Below, piece after piece: positions 6,870-14,647 of a stretch of DNA of 16,117 nucleotides (position 1 is the stretch's first letter; every line of letters begins with the position of its first letter). The DNA lies in contig DDTL01000018.1 of NCBI GenBank assembly GCA_002344345.1, forward strand, positions 1-16,117, in the 5' to 3' direction. Position numbers and translations under genes: made by a program. Below the pieces are notes generated by a model. That model had not been told where the DNA came from, made no database searches, and was given only the letters and a program-made list of their open reading frames with translations. The stretch is from Saprospiraceae bacterium UBA2365 (GTDB lineage Bacteria > Bacteroidota > Bacteroidia > Chitinophagales > Saprospiraceae).

Positions 6870-7685
6870 TTAATATTGTTCTTTTTCATTGGGAAAATCC
6901 CCGGATCTGACATCGATGATGTATTGCTTGACAGCTTTATCGATCTCTTCTGAAAGGTTGTGATATCTTCTCAGAAAACGGGGATGAAAATCTGTAGATA
7001 TCCCGAGCATATCATGCATTACAAGTACTTGCCCGTCTGTTCCTGAACCGGCACCTATGCCAATCGTAGGAATTTTGAGCGATTTACTGACTTCTTCCCC
7101 GAGTTTGGCCGGAATTTTTTCGAGTACAATACAAAAACATCCCAGGTTTTCGAGTAAAAGCGCTTCAGCTTTCAGTTTTTCGGCTTCTTCCTCTTCTTTT
7201 GCCCTGACAGCATAAGTTCCAAATTTGTAGATCGATTGTGGTGTAAGTCCCAAATGTCCCATTACCGGAATTCCTGCAGAAAGGATCCTGATAACAGATT
7301 CTTTGATCTCGGCACCGCCTTCCATTTTCACGGCATGGGCTCCGGATTCTTTCATGATGGCAATAGCAGAAGCCAAAGCTTTAGTTGAATTGCCCTGATA
7401 CGAGCCAAAAGGCAGATCAACCACCACCAGCGCTTTTTCCACAGCTCTAACCACAGATTGTGCATGGTAGATCATCTGATCAAGGGTGACCGGCAAGGTA
7501 GTTTCATGCCCTGCCATCACATTGGAGGCAGAATCACCTACCAATAAAATATCTATGCCTGCTCTGTCAAGGATACCCGCCATGGAAAAATCGTACGCTG
7601 TGAGCATAGCAATTTTCTCACCTTTTTCCTTCATTTCCCGAAGGACGTGCGTAGTTATTTTTTTGGCTTGTGAATGTATGGACAT
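6870..7685 (-). CDS. panB: 3-methyl-2-oxobutanoate hydroxymethyltransferase
   Basis: PanB adds a hydroxymethyl group from 5,10-methylene-tetrahydrofolate to alpha-ketoisovalerate, making ketopantoate, the first committed step to pantothenate and coenzyme A. The 271-residue length matches the TIM-barrel family. Magnesium and substrate residues are where expected: D51 in LLVGDSASNVMAGH, D90 in VVVDLPFGSYQ, K120 and E122 in AVKMEGG, and E189 in CIVLEKIP as the likely catalytic base. GIGAGSGTDGQVLVMHDMLG (209-228) is also characteristic. The gene begins only 7 bp after the M42 aminopeptidase stop and is the last gene of the pyrE - M42 - panB operon. No panC or panD is in the window. Confidence 0.97.
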   Translation of the reverse strand: MSIHSQAKKITTHVLREMKEKGEKIAMLTAYDFSMAGILDRAGIDILLVGDSASNVMAGHETTLPVTLDQMIYHAQSVVRAVEKALVVVDLPFGSYQGNSTKALASAIAIMKESGAHAVKMEGGAEIKESVIRILSAGIPVMGHLGLTPQSIYKFGTYAVRAKEEEEAEKLKAEALLLENLGCFCIVLEKIPAKLGEEVSKSLKIPTIGIGAGSGTDGQVLVMHDMLGISTDFHPRFLRRYHNLSEEIDKAVKQYIIDVRSGDFPNEKEQY

Positions 7686-7692
7686 AATCAGG

Positions 7693-8775
7693 TCAGAAAT
7701 ATTTAAAATTGTGGTTATTTTCTATTTTCAACAGGCTGTGATACATGAGGCTGATCAGATGTTCTATGTCATCTTTATGTGCCATTTCAACGGTAGTATG
7801 CATATAACGAAGTGGTAATGAGATCAATGCTGACGGAACGCCTCCATTGGAATAAGCGAATGCATCGGTATCTGTTCCGGTGACTCTGGATGATGCAGAA
7901 CGCTGGTAAGGAATGTTATTTTCATTAGCTGCATCCCTGATCAGGTTCAATAATTTGTGATGTACAGCAGGAGCCACAGTCAGATCAGGGCCTTTTCCAC
8001 ATTTGATATCACCGAGCGTCTTGGGTTCGAGCATTGGAGTGCCCGTATCGTGGCACACATCAGTGATAATGGCCACATGAGGTTTGATGGTATTGGCGAT
8101 CATTTCTGCACCTCTGAGTCCGACCTCTTCCTGAACTGCATTGACAATGTACAAGCTGAAAGGCAATTCAATTTTGTTCCTTTTGAGCAATTCAGCTACC
8201 AGTGCGATGCAAAATCCACCAATCCTGTTATCCAAAGCTCTTCCACAATAATATTTGCCATTCAGCTCGATCACTTCATCTTCAAAGGTGATCACATTTC
8301 CAATATTGACACCGAGGGAAAGCACTTCGTCTTTCGAATTTGCTCCAATATCGATGAAAATATTGTCCATATCAGGAGTTTTATTGTTGTCTTTCTCCCT
8401 GCGGGTATGAATTGCAGGCCAGCCAAAAACACCTTTAATGATTTTATTGTCATCGGTATGAATATTCACCCTTTTGGAAGGTGCGATGATATGATCGGAG
8501 CCTCCATTACGGATAACGTGTATAAAACCATTATCAGAAATGTGGTTGACAAACCAGCTGATCTCATCAGCATGTGCCTCGATCACCACACGGTAATCCT
8601 TTCCCGGATTGATGATCCCGTATACACTCCCATAATTATCAACATGCCATTCATCGATAAATGGTTTGATGTAATCCAACCATATTTTCTGGCCTTCGGA
8701 TTCAAATCCTGTGGGTGACGGATTGTTTAGGTATCTGAATAAAAAATCTTCTGCTTTTTGTGTAATCAAACTCAT
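7693..8775 (-). CDS. M42 family metallopeptidase (glutamyl aminopeptidase/endoglucanase-like)
   Basis: The 360-residue protein is a di-metal aminopeptidase of family M42, a cytosolic relative of the tetrahedral TET peptidases that trim N-terminal residues from peptides. The five metal-binding positions are visible: H68 in IEAHADEI, D182 in CGRALDNRIGG (bridging Asp), E216/E217 in VQEEVGLRGA (general base and ligand), D239 in IITDVCHD, and H326 in PLRYMHTTVEM. The insertion between H68 and D182 (about 75-165) corresponds to the usual M42 beta-barrel domain. It sits 12 bp after pyrE and 7 bp before panB, so all three are likely co-transcribed. The link to pyrimidine or pantothenate synthesis is probably just operon economy. 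M42 members were once misannotated as cellulases, and nothing here supports that activity. Confidence 0.92.
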   Translation of the reverse strand: MSLITQKAEDFLFRYLNNPSPTGFESEGQKIWLDYIKPFIDEWHVDNYGSVYGIINPGKDYRVVIEAHADEISWFVNHISDNGFIHVIRNGGSDHIIAPSKRVNIHTDDNKIIKGVFGWPAIHTRREKDNNKTPDMDNIFIDIGANSKDEVLSLGVNIGNVITFEDEVIELNGKYYCGRALDNRIGGFCIALVAELLKRNKIELPFSLYIVNAVQEEVGLRGAEMIANTIKPHVAIITDVCHDTGTPMLEPKTLGDIKCGKGPDLTVAPAVHHKLLNLIRDAANENNIPYQRSASSRVTGTDTDAFAYSNGGVPSALISLPLRYMHTTVEMAHKDDIEHLISLMYHSLLKIENNHNFKYF

Positions 8776-8787
8776 CGGTCAATTTTA

Positions 8788-9426
8788 TTATACTTTACCC
8801 CAATTTGACGGGTCTTTTTTCCAATTTTTCAGTAGGTTCAACTGGTTTTCAGTGATATAATTTTCTTCAAGTGCCTGTTCCAGCAAAGTTGAATAACTGC
8901 TCAGGGTAGCAAAAGGACATTGTTGTGCAGCAAATGCTTCATCTGCTGCCGCAAATTCATAACTAAAAATGGCCATAACACCCATGACTTCATTGCCGTT
9001 TTCCCTGACAGCCTCAACCGCTTTCAAGGAACTTCCACCTGTGGAAATGAGGTCTTCTATGAGCAAAACTTTTTGACCGGGTAGTAGTCGCCCTTCTATC
9101 AGGTTTTTCTTACCGTGTTCTTTCGCAGCTGCGCGCACATAAACAAATGGAAGACCCATTTTTGCAGCTAAAATAGCGCCGTGTGGAACTCCCGCCGTAG
9201 CTACTCCGCCAATCACATCAAACTTACCAAATTTTTCTGCTTTGTATTCAAAAGCTTCTGTGATAATTTCTCTGACCTCTACATGAGACAAAGCGAGCCT
9301 GTTATCGCAGTATATTGGTGATATAATTCCGGAAGCCCAGGTAAATGGATTTTGCGCATTGATTATTATTGCATTTATTTGCAATAATTTTTTTGCGATG
9401 AGTTTGGAGATATCTTCGTTTTTCAT
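8788..9426 (-). CDS. pyrE: Orotate phosphoribosyltransferase
   Basis: PyrE joins orotate to PRPP to give orotidine monophosphate in de novo pyrimidine synthesis. The 212-residue protein shows the N-terminal substrate segment with FTWASGIISPIYCDNR (28-43), the flexible-loop KEHGK (102-106) and the PRPP-binding motif VLLIEDLISTGGSS (120-133). I chose the ATG at 9426 over the in-frame ATG at 9447. Starting at MKNEDISKLIAKKLL gives the normal family N-terminus, and the upstream ATG falls inside the predicted -7 box, before the transcription start. It heads the pyrE - M42 - panB operon. The predicted leader is only about 12 nt with no Shine-Dalgarno sequence. Its start codon is 21 bp from the divergent NUDIX start codon. 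Confidence 0.96.
   Translation of the reverse strand: MKNEDISKLIAKKLLQINAIIINAQNPFTWASGIISPIYCDNRLALSHVEVREIITEAFEYKAEKFGKFDVIGGVATAGVPHGAILAAKMGLPFVYVRAAAKEHGKKNLIEGRLLPGQKVLLIEDLISTGGSSLKAVEAVRENGNEVMGVMAIFSYEFAAADEAFAAQQCPFATLSSYSTLLEQALEENYITENQLNLLKNWKKDPSNWGKV
9378..9406 (+). promoter_or_regulatory. Candidate NUDIX-phhB-truA promoter inside pyrE
   Basis: TTTG at 9378-9381 is followed after 17 bp by TGAGTTTG (9399-9406), seven of eight positions matching TAnnTTTG. Transcription would begin near 9413, leaving a leader of about 35 nt. That leader includes AAGGA at 9433-9437, about 10 bp before the ATG at 9448. The whole promoter lies within the first codons of pyrE. Confidence 0.4.
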
Positions 9427-9444
9427 TTTTTTAAGGAAATGCGG

Positions 9445-9474
9445 CAAATGTACAAAATTTATATAAATAACAAA
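9445..9474 (-). promoter_or_regulatory. Bacteroidota-type promoter of pyrE, overlapping the NUDIX start codon
   Basis: On the minus strand, TTTG (complement of 9471-9474) and TACATTTG (complement of 9445-9452) are separated by 18 bp. This is an exact TAnnTTTG match with the same spacing as the hmgA promoter. The -7 box covers the NUDIX ATG at 9448-9450. The predicted start of transcription near 9438 leaves about 12 nt before the pyrE ATG at 9426 and places the upstream ATG at 9447 outside the mRNA. Confidence 0.6.
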
Positions 9475-10131
9475 GTTTTAATCCTGACTTCACAATCAGA
9501 GACTTTTTTAAGTGATAATCCTCTTAAAATACTGCATAAAAGGTATTACGGGGACAAAAAATTATTAAAAAATCTGATCAATCAACTGGAAGTTGGATCC
9601 CCTTATGACCAGATAGAAGTATTGGCTAAGAACCCAAAAGAACTTTTCAGAATCATCAAAACTTTTCTGGTTCCGGTTAAAGCCGGAGGCGGACTGGTTT
9701 TCAACAGCAACGGGCATCTGCTGACCATTTTCAGAAAAGGGCATTGGGACCTTCCAAAAGGCAAAATCGAAGCTTTTGAAGGCAAAAAAAAGGCCGCCAT
9801 ACGGGAAGTGCAGGAAGAATGTGGGATCGACGACCTGTTTTTGGTAGAAAAAGCTGCTAAAACATACCATGTTTTCACCAAAAAAAAGAAACAGATCCTA
9901 AAAATATCCCATTGGTATTTTATGTTTTCAGACCAAAAGAAACTCATACCACAGGAAAACGAGGGTATTGAAAATGCTGTCTGGCTGGATACCAAAAAAG
10001 TATTTGACCTTAAATACAATTTCTATCCGAACCTGAAGGATTTATTGGCTCAAATCGATTTCAATCAGTGGAAGCAAAAATCAATTGAACATTTCAGCAA
10101 CAAAAAGACCGAAAATGGCAAAAAAAAGTAA
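9448..10131 (+). CDS. NUDIX hydrolase with N-terminal extension
   Basis: The 227-residue protein hydrolyses a nucleoside diphosphate linked to another group; the substrate cannot be told from sequence. The Nudix box is complete at 105-127 (G-x5-E-x7-REVQEECGI, including REVQEE at 119-124). It is preceded by FRKGHWDLPKGK, a pattern common in diadenosine-polyphosphate-type members. About 75 residues before the Nudix fold (KIYINNKVLILTS and following) are a separate extension I associate with a Bacteroidota subgroup. I prefer the ATG at 9448, about 10 bp after AAGGA, over the ATG at 9439, which abuts that sequence. The lysine-rich C-terminus overlaps the next gene by 17 bp. Confidence 0.88.
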   Translation: MYKIYINNKVLILTSQSETFLSDNPLKILHKRYYGDKKLLKNLINQLEVGSPYDQIEVLAKNPKELFRIIKTFLVPVKAGGGLVFNSNGHLLTIFRKGHWDLPKGKIEAFEGKKKAAIREVQEECGIDDLFLVEKAAKTYHVFTKKKKQILKISHWYFMFSDQKKLIPQENEGIENAVWLDTKKVFDLKYNFYPNLKDLLAQIDFNQWKQKSIEHFSNKKTENGKKK

Positions 10132-10369
10132 TTGGGAAATCAGAGAAAACCATCTTTGCAAATCCTTCACCTTCAAAGATTTCAGGGAAGCGATGACCGC
10201 CATGCTGGCCATCAGTTACATCGCTGAGGAACTCAACCACCATCCCGAATGGAGCAATGTATACAACAGACTGGATATCAGACTGACGACGCATGATACG
10301 GGTGGGATTTCTGACAAAGACCATGAACTGGCCAACAGGATCGATGCACTCAACCTTCCATTGCAATAA
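10115..10369 (+). CDS. phhB: Pterin-4a-carbinolamine dehydratase
   Basis: This small enzyme dehydrates 4a-hydroxytetrahydrobiopterin, regenerating the pterin cofactor of aromatic amino acid hydroxylases. The 84-residue protein contains the family signature ELNHHPEWSNVYN (39-51) with H42, H43, P44 and W46, and the second histidine at H60 in LTTHDTGGIS. The length is somewhat short but complete. The ATG at 10115 is preferred over an in-frame TTG at 10085. It overlaps the NUDIX gene by 17 bp, and its TAA shares one base with the truA ATG (TAATG), so all three genes are probably translationally coupled. No phenylalanine hydroxylase is in the window. The tyrosine-degradation genes about 4 kb away make a role in Phe-to-Tyr conversion plausible but inferred. 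Confidence 0.93.
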   Translation: MAKKSNWEIRENHLCKSFTFKDFREAMTAMLAISYIAEELNHHPEWSNVYNRLDIRLTTHDTGGISDKDHELANRIDALNLPLQ

Positions 10370-11133
10370 TGCGGTTTCTTTTCCATATTGCCTATGACGG
10401 AAGTCCGTATTTTGGCTGGCAGCGACAACCCGGCCATATTTCTATCCAGCAGGTTGTTGAAGAAACGATGGCCCGTCTCACCAAAACCAGGTTGCATTGC
10501 CAGGGCTGCGGCAGGACAGACACAGGTGTTCATGCCAGTCAATACTTTTTTCACACGGATCTGGCATTCATTCCCGGAGATGAGTTTTTGTATCAATTCA
10601 ATTTAAATCTGCCTGGGCAGATCAGTGCTTTCGGATTCTATCCGGTTGGTCCCCAATTCCATGCGCAGCATTCAGCCATTGCCAGGACATACCAATATTT
10701 CATTCACCAGGAAAAAGATGCCTTTTTTGCCGGAAAAAGCTTATGGTATCCACATGATCTGGATTGGCAAAGCATCCGGGAAGCTCTTGCATTGTTACCC
10801 GGAAAGCATAATTTTAAAGCATTTTGTCTGACACCAGAAAAGCATAACACGACCGATTGTGAAATCTTCCTGGCAAGTCTGGACACCCGGGGTCAAAACA
10901 GGCATTTTTTCACTTTAAAAGCCAATCGCTTTTTAAGGGGCATGGTCCGTTTGCTCGTGGGCAATCTGATTGAAATCGGAAAAAGCCGGTTGACCCTGGA
11001 AACATTCCGGCATCACCTGGAAACCGGGGAGCAAATGAAGTTTCACAACATCGCGCCGCCACATGGATTGTATCTGTCCGGTGTGGAATATCCCGGGTTG
11101 GATATTCCAAAGCAGGGTTGGATGCCGGGATAA
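10369..11133 (+). CDS. truA: tRNA pseudouridine synthase A
   Basis: TruA converts uridines 38-40 of the tRNA anticodon stem-loop to pseudouridine. The 254-residue protein has the family landmarks: the N-terminal HIAYDGSPYFGWQRQPG, the catalytic aspartate D51 in GCGRTDTGVHA (usual form GRTDAGVHA), ARTYQYFI for the tyrosine that stacks near the active site, the FxAF segment (NFKAFCL), RFLRGMVRLLVG and the C-terminal APPHGLYLSGVEYP. The start codon overlaps the phhB stop by one base, which suggests translational coupling. It is the last gene of the NUDIX - phhB - truA operon and converges with the reductase gene 114 bp away. No strong terminator is visible between them, only a 5-bp ATTCC/GGAAT hairpin near 11190. 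Confidence 0.97.
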   Translation: MRFLFHIAYDGSPYFGWQRQPGHISIQQVVEETMARLTKTRLHCQGCGRTDTGVHASQYFFHTDLAFIPGDEFLYQFNLNLPGQISAFGFYPVGPQFHAQHSAIARTYQYFIHQEKDAFFAGKSLWYPHDLDWQSIREALALLPGKHNFKAFCLTPEKHNTTDCEIFLASLDTRGQNRHFFTLKANRFLRGMVRLLVGNLIEIGKSRLTLETFRHHLETGEQMKFHNIAPPHGLYLSGVEYPGLDIPKQGWMPG

Positions 11134-11247
11134 AATGCCTCTTTAATGAACCTTGAATGAATTTTTCTCCAAAATAGGCTTATTTAATTCCATAATTACA
11201 GGAATGAAATATGGAGTATGTTTTTTAAATCCCTTTTTGTTAATCCA

Positions 11248-11901
11248 TTATGAAACAATCTTAATATTAAAAGCTCCGTTATTGGTTGCACCATATATAC
11301 TCAACCAAATCGGGAGATACATTTCAGTTCCTCTCGCTGTGGTAATGTCGCCCAGGTCAAGGATATTATCTTCAGCCCACCCAAACGATTTTAAAATTTG
11401 TTTTACTTCATCTTTTGCACCTGGATCGTTCCCGCTAACAAAGGTACTGTGATCTCCTCCATTTATCATACCCGGATTTACCATTAGTCCGCACCACATA
11501 GTGTTTAGTGCCTTTACCACTTTGGAGTGGGGAAATGCCTTTTGAATTTCTTCACTTAAAGAATTGGTATTACACATTGCTAATGAAGGAGGTATTCCTT
11601 TTGAAAAATCAAGCGGATTGGCAATATCCACAATAATTTTTTCACGGAGGTTATTCTCTCCTGCCATTTTTAAAGCTTCCAATGAAGCAACACCTGCTGT
11701 ACAATTAAAAATAATATCCCCAAATGCAGCGGCATCTGCAAATGTTCCACTTGTTGCCTTGCCATTGTGCTTTTCCACAAAAGTCTTTGCTTTTTCACTG
11801 CCTCTTGTTCGGGAACCCATCATCACAGTGTGTCCTAATTCTATCAGTTTTGATCCGATGGTATCTCCAACCATCCCTGTTCCTAATACTGCTATTTTCA
11901 T
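11248..11901 (-). CDS. NADPH-dependent F420 reductase-like / NADP oxidoreductase (coenzyme F420-dependent fold)
   Basis: The 217-residue protein is a single Rossmann domain of the F420-dependent NADP oxidoreductase family. The dinucleotide loop GTGMVG is at 7-12. It is followed by MMGSRTRGSEKA (27-38), where the arginine after GS is typical of NADPH preference. FNCTAGVASLEAL (65-77), DIANPLDFSKGIPPSL (92-107) and the ALNTMWCGLMV region (130-140) match small proteins annotated as NADPH-dependent F420 reductases in bacteria that often lack F420. The true substrate is therefore unknown. It lies 94 bp downstream of the AraC-type regulator on the same strand and is a candidate target of that regulator. 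I found no consensus promoter in the gap. Confidence 0.85.
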   Translation of the reverse strand: MKIAVLGTGMVGDTIGSKLIELGHTVMMGSRTRGSEKAKTFVEKHNGKATSGTFADAAAFGDIIFNCTAGVASLEALKMAGENNLREKIIVDIANPLDFSKGIPPSLAMCNTNSLSEEIQKAFPHSKVVKALNTMWCGLMVNPGMINGGDHSTFVSGNDPGAKDEVKQILKSFGWAEDNILDLGDITTARGTEMYLPIWLSIYGATNNGAFNIKIVS

Positions 11902-11995
11902 TTGAATTACTTTTTATGATTAACAAATAAATATATGCAAAGATGAGGGATTAAACACACCTGGAAATAGTCCATAACTTGGATGAAATGGTATA

Positions 11996-12901
11996 TTATT
12001 TAGTTTCGGATGACTTCCTGTATTCCAAAGGTGTTAGTTTAGTGTGCTTTTTAAAGAATTTTCCGAAATTAGCCGGGTCTGAGAAATTAAGGTGGTAAGC
12101 TATCTGAGCAATGTCGAAATCGGTATACCGAATGAATGATTTGGCTTCAGCCAGCAACCTGGCGTTGATAAAACTCAATGCGTTTTTACCTGATGCAAAT
12201 TTAACCGTTTGAGAAAGGTGATTGGGTGTTACATTTAACAAGGCAGCATACTCTTCAATCGTTCTTTTTTCAATGTAAAAATTATTTACCAGCTGAATGA
12301 ACTTTTGGAGCATAATTTGCTGTGGCGTAGTAAATCCTTCTTCCCATTGTTTGAAGGCAGTTGTAAATTCTTTCAACTGATAAAGTAAGGCGAGGAGTTT
12401 TACAGAAGCAATTTTATGTTGAAGGTCATTCGTATTTTCATAAGCAGAAAACACCATTTCAAAGTGGGGAGCAAAATTGTGGAACTTAGCTTCATTGAGT
12501 TTAAAAAAGTTCGTTTGCAGAATATTAAAGAATGGAAACTCTTTTTCAAGGTCCGGTTTAAAAAAGGAAAAGCATTCCTTTTTGAAATAGATCAAATAAC
12601 CATTGGCTGTATTGTCCCTGAAAAAACTATAAAGCAGCCCGGGTGATTGAAAAACGAGGAATGAATTCAATTTTGTAACATTGGTATTGTCGAAAGTTAT
12701 TTTGGTATTTCCCGCATTTGAAACCAAGCCCATAAAATAAAAGTCCTTGCGAAAAGGTGGTTTGTAATTGCGGATGTCGTCATTTTCTTTTAAACGCAAG
12801 CAAAAGAAATTCGGGTTTTTGCTCGTATAACGAAAATGGAGGGACTTTAAAAAATCATTTATTTCCTTGTATAATGGTATGTTGAAATTATAATCTGCCA
12901 T
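11996..12901 (-). CDS. AraC-family transcriptional regulator
   Basis: The 301-residue protein has a C-terminal AraC/XylS double helix-turn-helix at about 200-297. The first helix pair is seen in RTIEEYAALLNVTPNHLSQT, and the second in DFDIAQIAYHLNFSDPANFG, followed by the hallmark FGKFFKKHTKLTPLEYRKS. The N-terminal 190 residues are a cupin-like ligand or dimerisation region with no recognised ligand motif. The style (long aromatic-rich N-terminus) is common in Bacteroidota regulators. The reductase gene 94 bp downstream on the same strand is its most likely partner. A 12-bp perfect palindrome 46-57 bp upstream of its start could be an autoregulatory site. The effector is unknown. Confidence 0.93.
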   Translation of the reverse strand: MADYNFNIPLYKEINDFLKSLHFRYTSKNPNFFCLRLKENDDIRNYKPPFRKDFYFMGLVSNAGNTKITFDNTNVTKLNSFLVFQSPGLLYSFFRDNTANGYLIYFKKECFSFFKPDLEKEFPFFNILQTNFFKLNEAKFHNFAPHFEMVFSAYENTNDLQHKIASVKLLALLYQLKEFTTAFKQWEEGFTTPQQIMLQKFIQLVNNFYIEKRTIEEYAALLNVTPNHLSQTVKFASGKNALSFINARLLAEAKSFIRYTDFDIAQIAYHLNFSDPANFGKFFKKHTKLTPLEYRKSSETK

Positions 12902-13392
12902 CCATTGGTTTTATAATCATTTTATTTATAGGGTTTGTATGCAACACCATATGCATATGATCCTACGATAGGGTAACAAACTGCAGGTCGGGGTGTTCAG
13001 CATCCGGCAACTATTTATATAGCTTTTATCTGAAAATTGATCAAATCTGCTATCCACCTGCGATCACAGGAGAATATACTTTTTCTGGGCAGCCCATCAC
13101 ATTCTGTTCCTTCCCTGTATATCCACCGGATATTCACTAAATTGAAAAGTCAGTTATTTAACAATTATCATCATTATTATTAAACAATTGAGTCGACTCT
13201 GAAAAGTCATTACCTCCCTAATCACCAATGACGTTATCAGGCAGCACAGGCCTGAAAGAGGATTTTTAATTTGTTGGTTGAACTTAAGTTTTAAAGACAA
13301 TTCCAATTGATGATCCCAAACAACTACAACCTCTTGTTATGCTAATTGGTTGAGATGATTATCGGAACGAAACACCTCAATATTACCATCAT
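12902..13392. other. 491-bp intergenic region upstream of the AraC-type gene
   Basis: No coding frame is supported here. Several exact palindromes occur: CATATGCATATG (12948-12959), ATATCC-ACC-GGATAT (13119-13133), GAGTCGACTC (13190-13199) and AACTTAAGTT (13281-13290). The decamer TGAAAAGTCA appears twice, at 13143-13152 and 13200-13209. The region serves only the AraC-type gene as upstream sequence, because the next gene ends into it. It is long for a single promoter region and may hold an untranslated RNA or decayed sequence. I see neither clearly. Confidence 0.5.
12948..12959. promoter_or_regulatory. 12-bp perfect palindrome upstream of the AraC-type gene
   Basis: CATATGCATATG is fully self-complementary and lies 46-57 bp before the AraC-type start codon, where an autoregulatory or promoter-proximal site would be expected. 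AT-rich palindromes arise easily by chance, so function is speculative. Confidence 0.25.
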
Positions 13393-14508
13393 TCATTTTT
13401 TGACTTTGTGCTCACATTTCCTCACTGTATATTTCTCAAGTGCCTTTAAATTCACTTCCACACCAATTCCTGGACCCGTAGGTACCGTAATAGTGCCATC
13501 CGGATTAAGTTCAAACAGAGTTTCGACAATATCTTCTGTATAATATTTCCTGTTGGGTGAAAGATCACAGGGCAGCGTGAAATTGGGCAATGAAGCCAGC
13601 GCAACATTCCCTGCACGCCCAATGCCTGATTCGAGCATTCCCCCATGCCAAACAGGAATATTCATAGAAGCGCAATAATCGTGTATCTTGATGGATTCGG
13701 TATACCCTCCGACGCGGCCTGGCTTGATATTGATAATCCGGCAGCTTTTCATTTCGATGGCAGCACGGGTATCACCCAGTGAATGAATGCTTTCATCGAG
13801 ACAAAGATCGGTTTTGATTTCTCGCTGCAGTTTTGCATGATCAAAAATATCATCGTAACCCAAAGGCTGCTCAATCAGCGATAGGTGGTATTCATCCATT
13901 TTTTTAAAAACAGGGAGGTGGTCGAGTGTATAGGCCGAATTGGCATCAACCTGTAACAACATTTCAGGATATTCGGTTCGAAGAGCCTCAATAAACTGAA
14001 GATCCCGGTCCGGCGCAATTTTAATTTTAATGCGCTGATAGCCCTCCTTCATGTACTTTTCCATGACATGAAGCAAGTCCGGAACTGTATCGCTGATACC
14101 CAGGCTCACACCTACGTTGATTTTATCCTGCGTTCCGCCAAGCATTTTCGACAAGGAAATTCCTTTCGATTTTGCGAAAGCATCATACAAGGCAGCCTCC
14201 AGCCCGGCTTTGGCCATCATATGCCCCCGTACCTTGGCATAACTGGCTATGGCTTCGTCAACACACGAAATGTTTTTACCCAGCACAGCCGGTATAAGGA
14301 AGTCGTTCAGTATATGCCAGGCAGTAGGAACGGTTTCATAGGAATAAAATGGCGTTTCTTCAGCAACACATTCTCCCCATCCGGTAACACCTTCGGCATC
14401 TACCCGAACCATGATGTGCTGCTCATCGTATTCAGTTCCCATTGAGGTCACAAAGGGAGTCACCAGGATCATCTTGGTGTGGCGGAGTTCAATACGGTCA
14501 ATTCTCAT
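13393..14508 (-). CDS. Enolase-superfamily N-succinylamino acid racemase / o-succinylbenzoate synthase
   Basis: The 371-residue protein belongs to the NSAR/OSBS subgroup of the mandelate-racemase/muconate-lactonizing branch. Members either make o-succinylbenzoate for menaquinone, racemise N-succinylamino acids, or do both. The capping domain carries VTPFVTSMGTEYDEQ (16-30) and GWGECVAEETPFYS (43-56). All catalytic residues are present: K161 and K163 in IKIKIAP, metal ligands D188 (LLQVDAN), E213 (LIEQPLGYDD) and D238 (LCLDES), and K262 (IINIKPGRVGG). The ATG at 14508 was chosen because MRIDRIELRH is the normal family start; an in-frame ATG lies 30 bp upstream. No menaquinone gene or acyltransferase is nearby, so the two activities cannot be separated. 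An HTH_26 regulator lies 139 bp upstream on the same strand. Confidence 0.9.
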   Translation of the reverse strand: MRIDRIELRHTKMILVTPFVTSMGTEYDEQHIMVRVDAEGVTGWGECVAEETPFYSYETVPTAWHILNDFLIPAVLGKNISCVDEAIASYAKVRGHMMAKAGLEAALYDAFAKSKGISLSKMLGGTQDKINVGVSLGISDTVPDLLHVMEKYMKEGYQRIKIKIAPDRDLQFIEALRTEYPEMLLQVDANSAYTLDHLPVFKKMDEYHLSLIEQPLGYDDIFDHAKLQREIKTDLCLDESIHSLGDTRAAIEMKSCRIINIKPGRVGGYTESIKIHDYCASMNIPVWHGGMLESGIGRAGNVALASLPNFTLPCDLSPNRKYYTEDIVETLFELNPDGTITVPTGPGIGVEVNLKALEKYTVRKCEHKVKK

Positions 14509-14576
14509 AATTTTCGTTTTTTTTATTGCTGCATACATTCGCGATCGCTCTTCTTGACGACCGTTTTATCTCCCTC

Positions 14577-14602
14577 AAAACCAGAAATGTTTCTCCGGTT
14601 TT
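14577..14602 (-). terminator. Hairpin between the HTH_26 gene and the racemase gene
   Basis: On the plus strand, AAAACC (14577-14582) pairs with GGTTTT (14597-14602) and AGAAA (14583-14587) with TTTCT (14590-14594), with a 2-base bulge and a tight 2-base loop. On the minus strand the stem ends in GGTTTTGAGG, about 45 bp past the HTH_26 stop and 70 bp before the racemase start. It may be a terminator for the regulator or an attenuator for the racemase. There is no long U-run. Confidence 0.35.
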
Positions 14603-14647
14603 TAGCTTAACGCCAATATTTCGACAAGCAGGCAAAAGTATTTTTCC

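Noticed and set aside
7957..8718. 253-codon open frame on the plus strand opposite the M42 gene
   Set aside because: It lies wholly antisense to a gene with all M42 catalytic residues, shows no recognisable domain and has the composition of a reverse-frame shadow.
7693..8775. Cellulase/endoglucanase annotation for the M42 gene
   Set aside because: The metal-ligand set is that of M42 aminopeptidases. The cellulase label is a historical misannotation of this family.
14541..14548. GCGATCGC palindrome upstream of the racemase gene
   Set aside because: It is a single 8-bp occurrence in the window with no repeat or spacing pattern to give it meaning.
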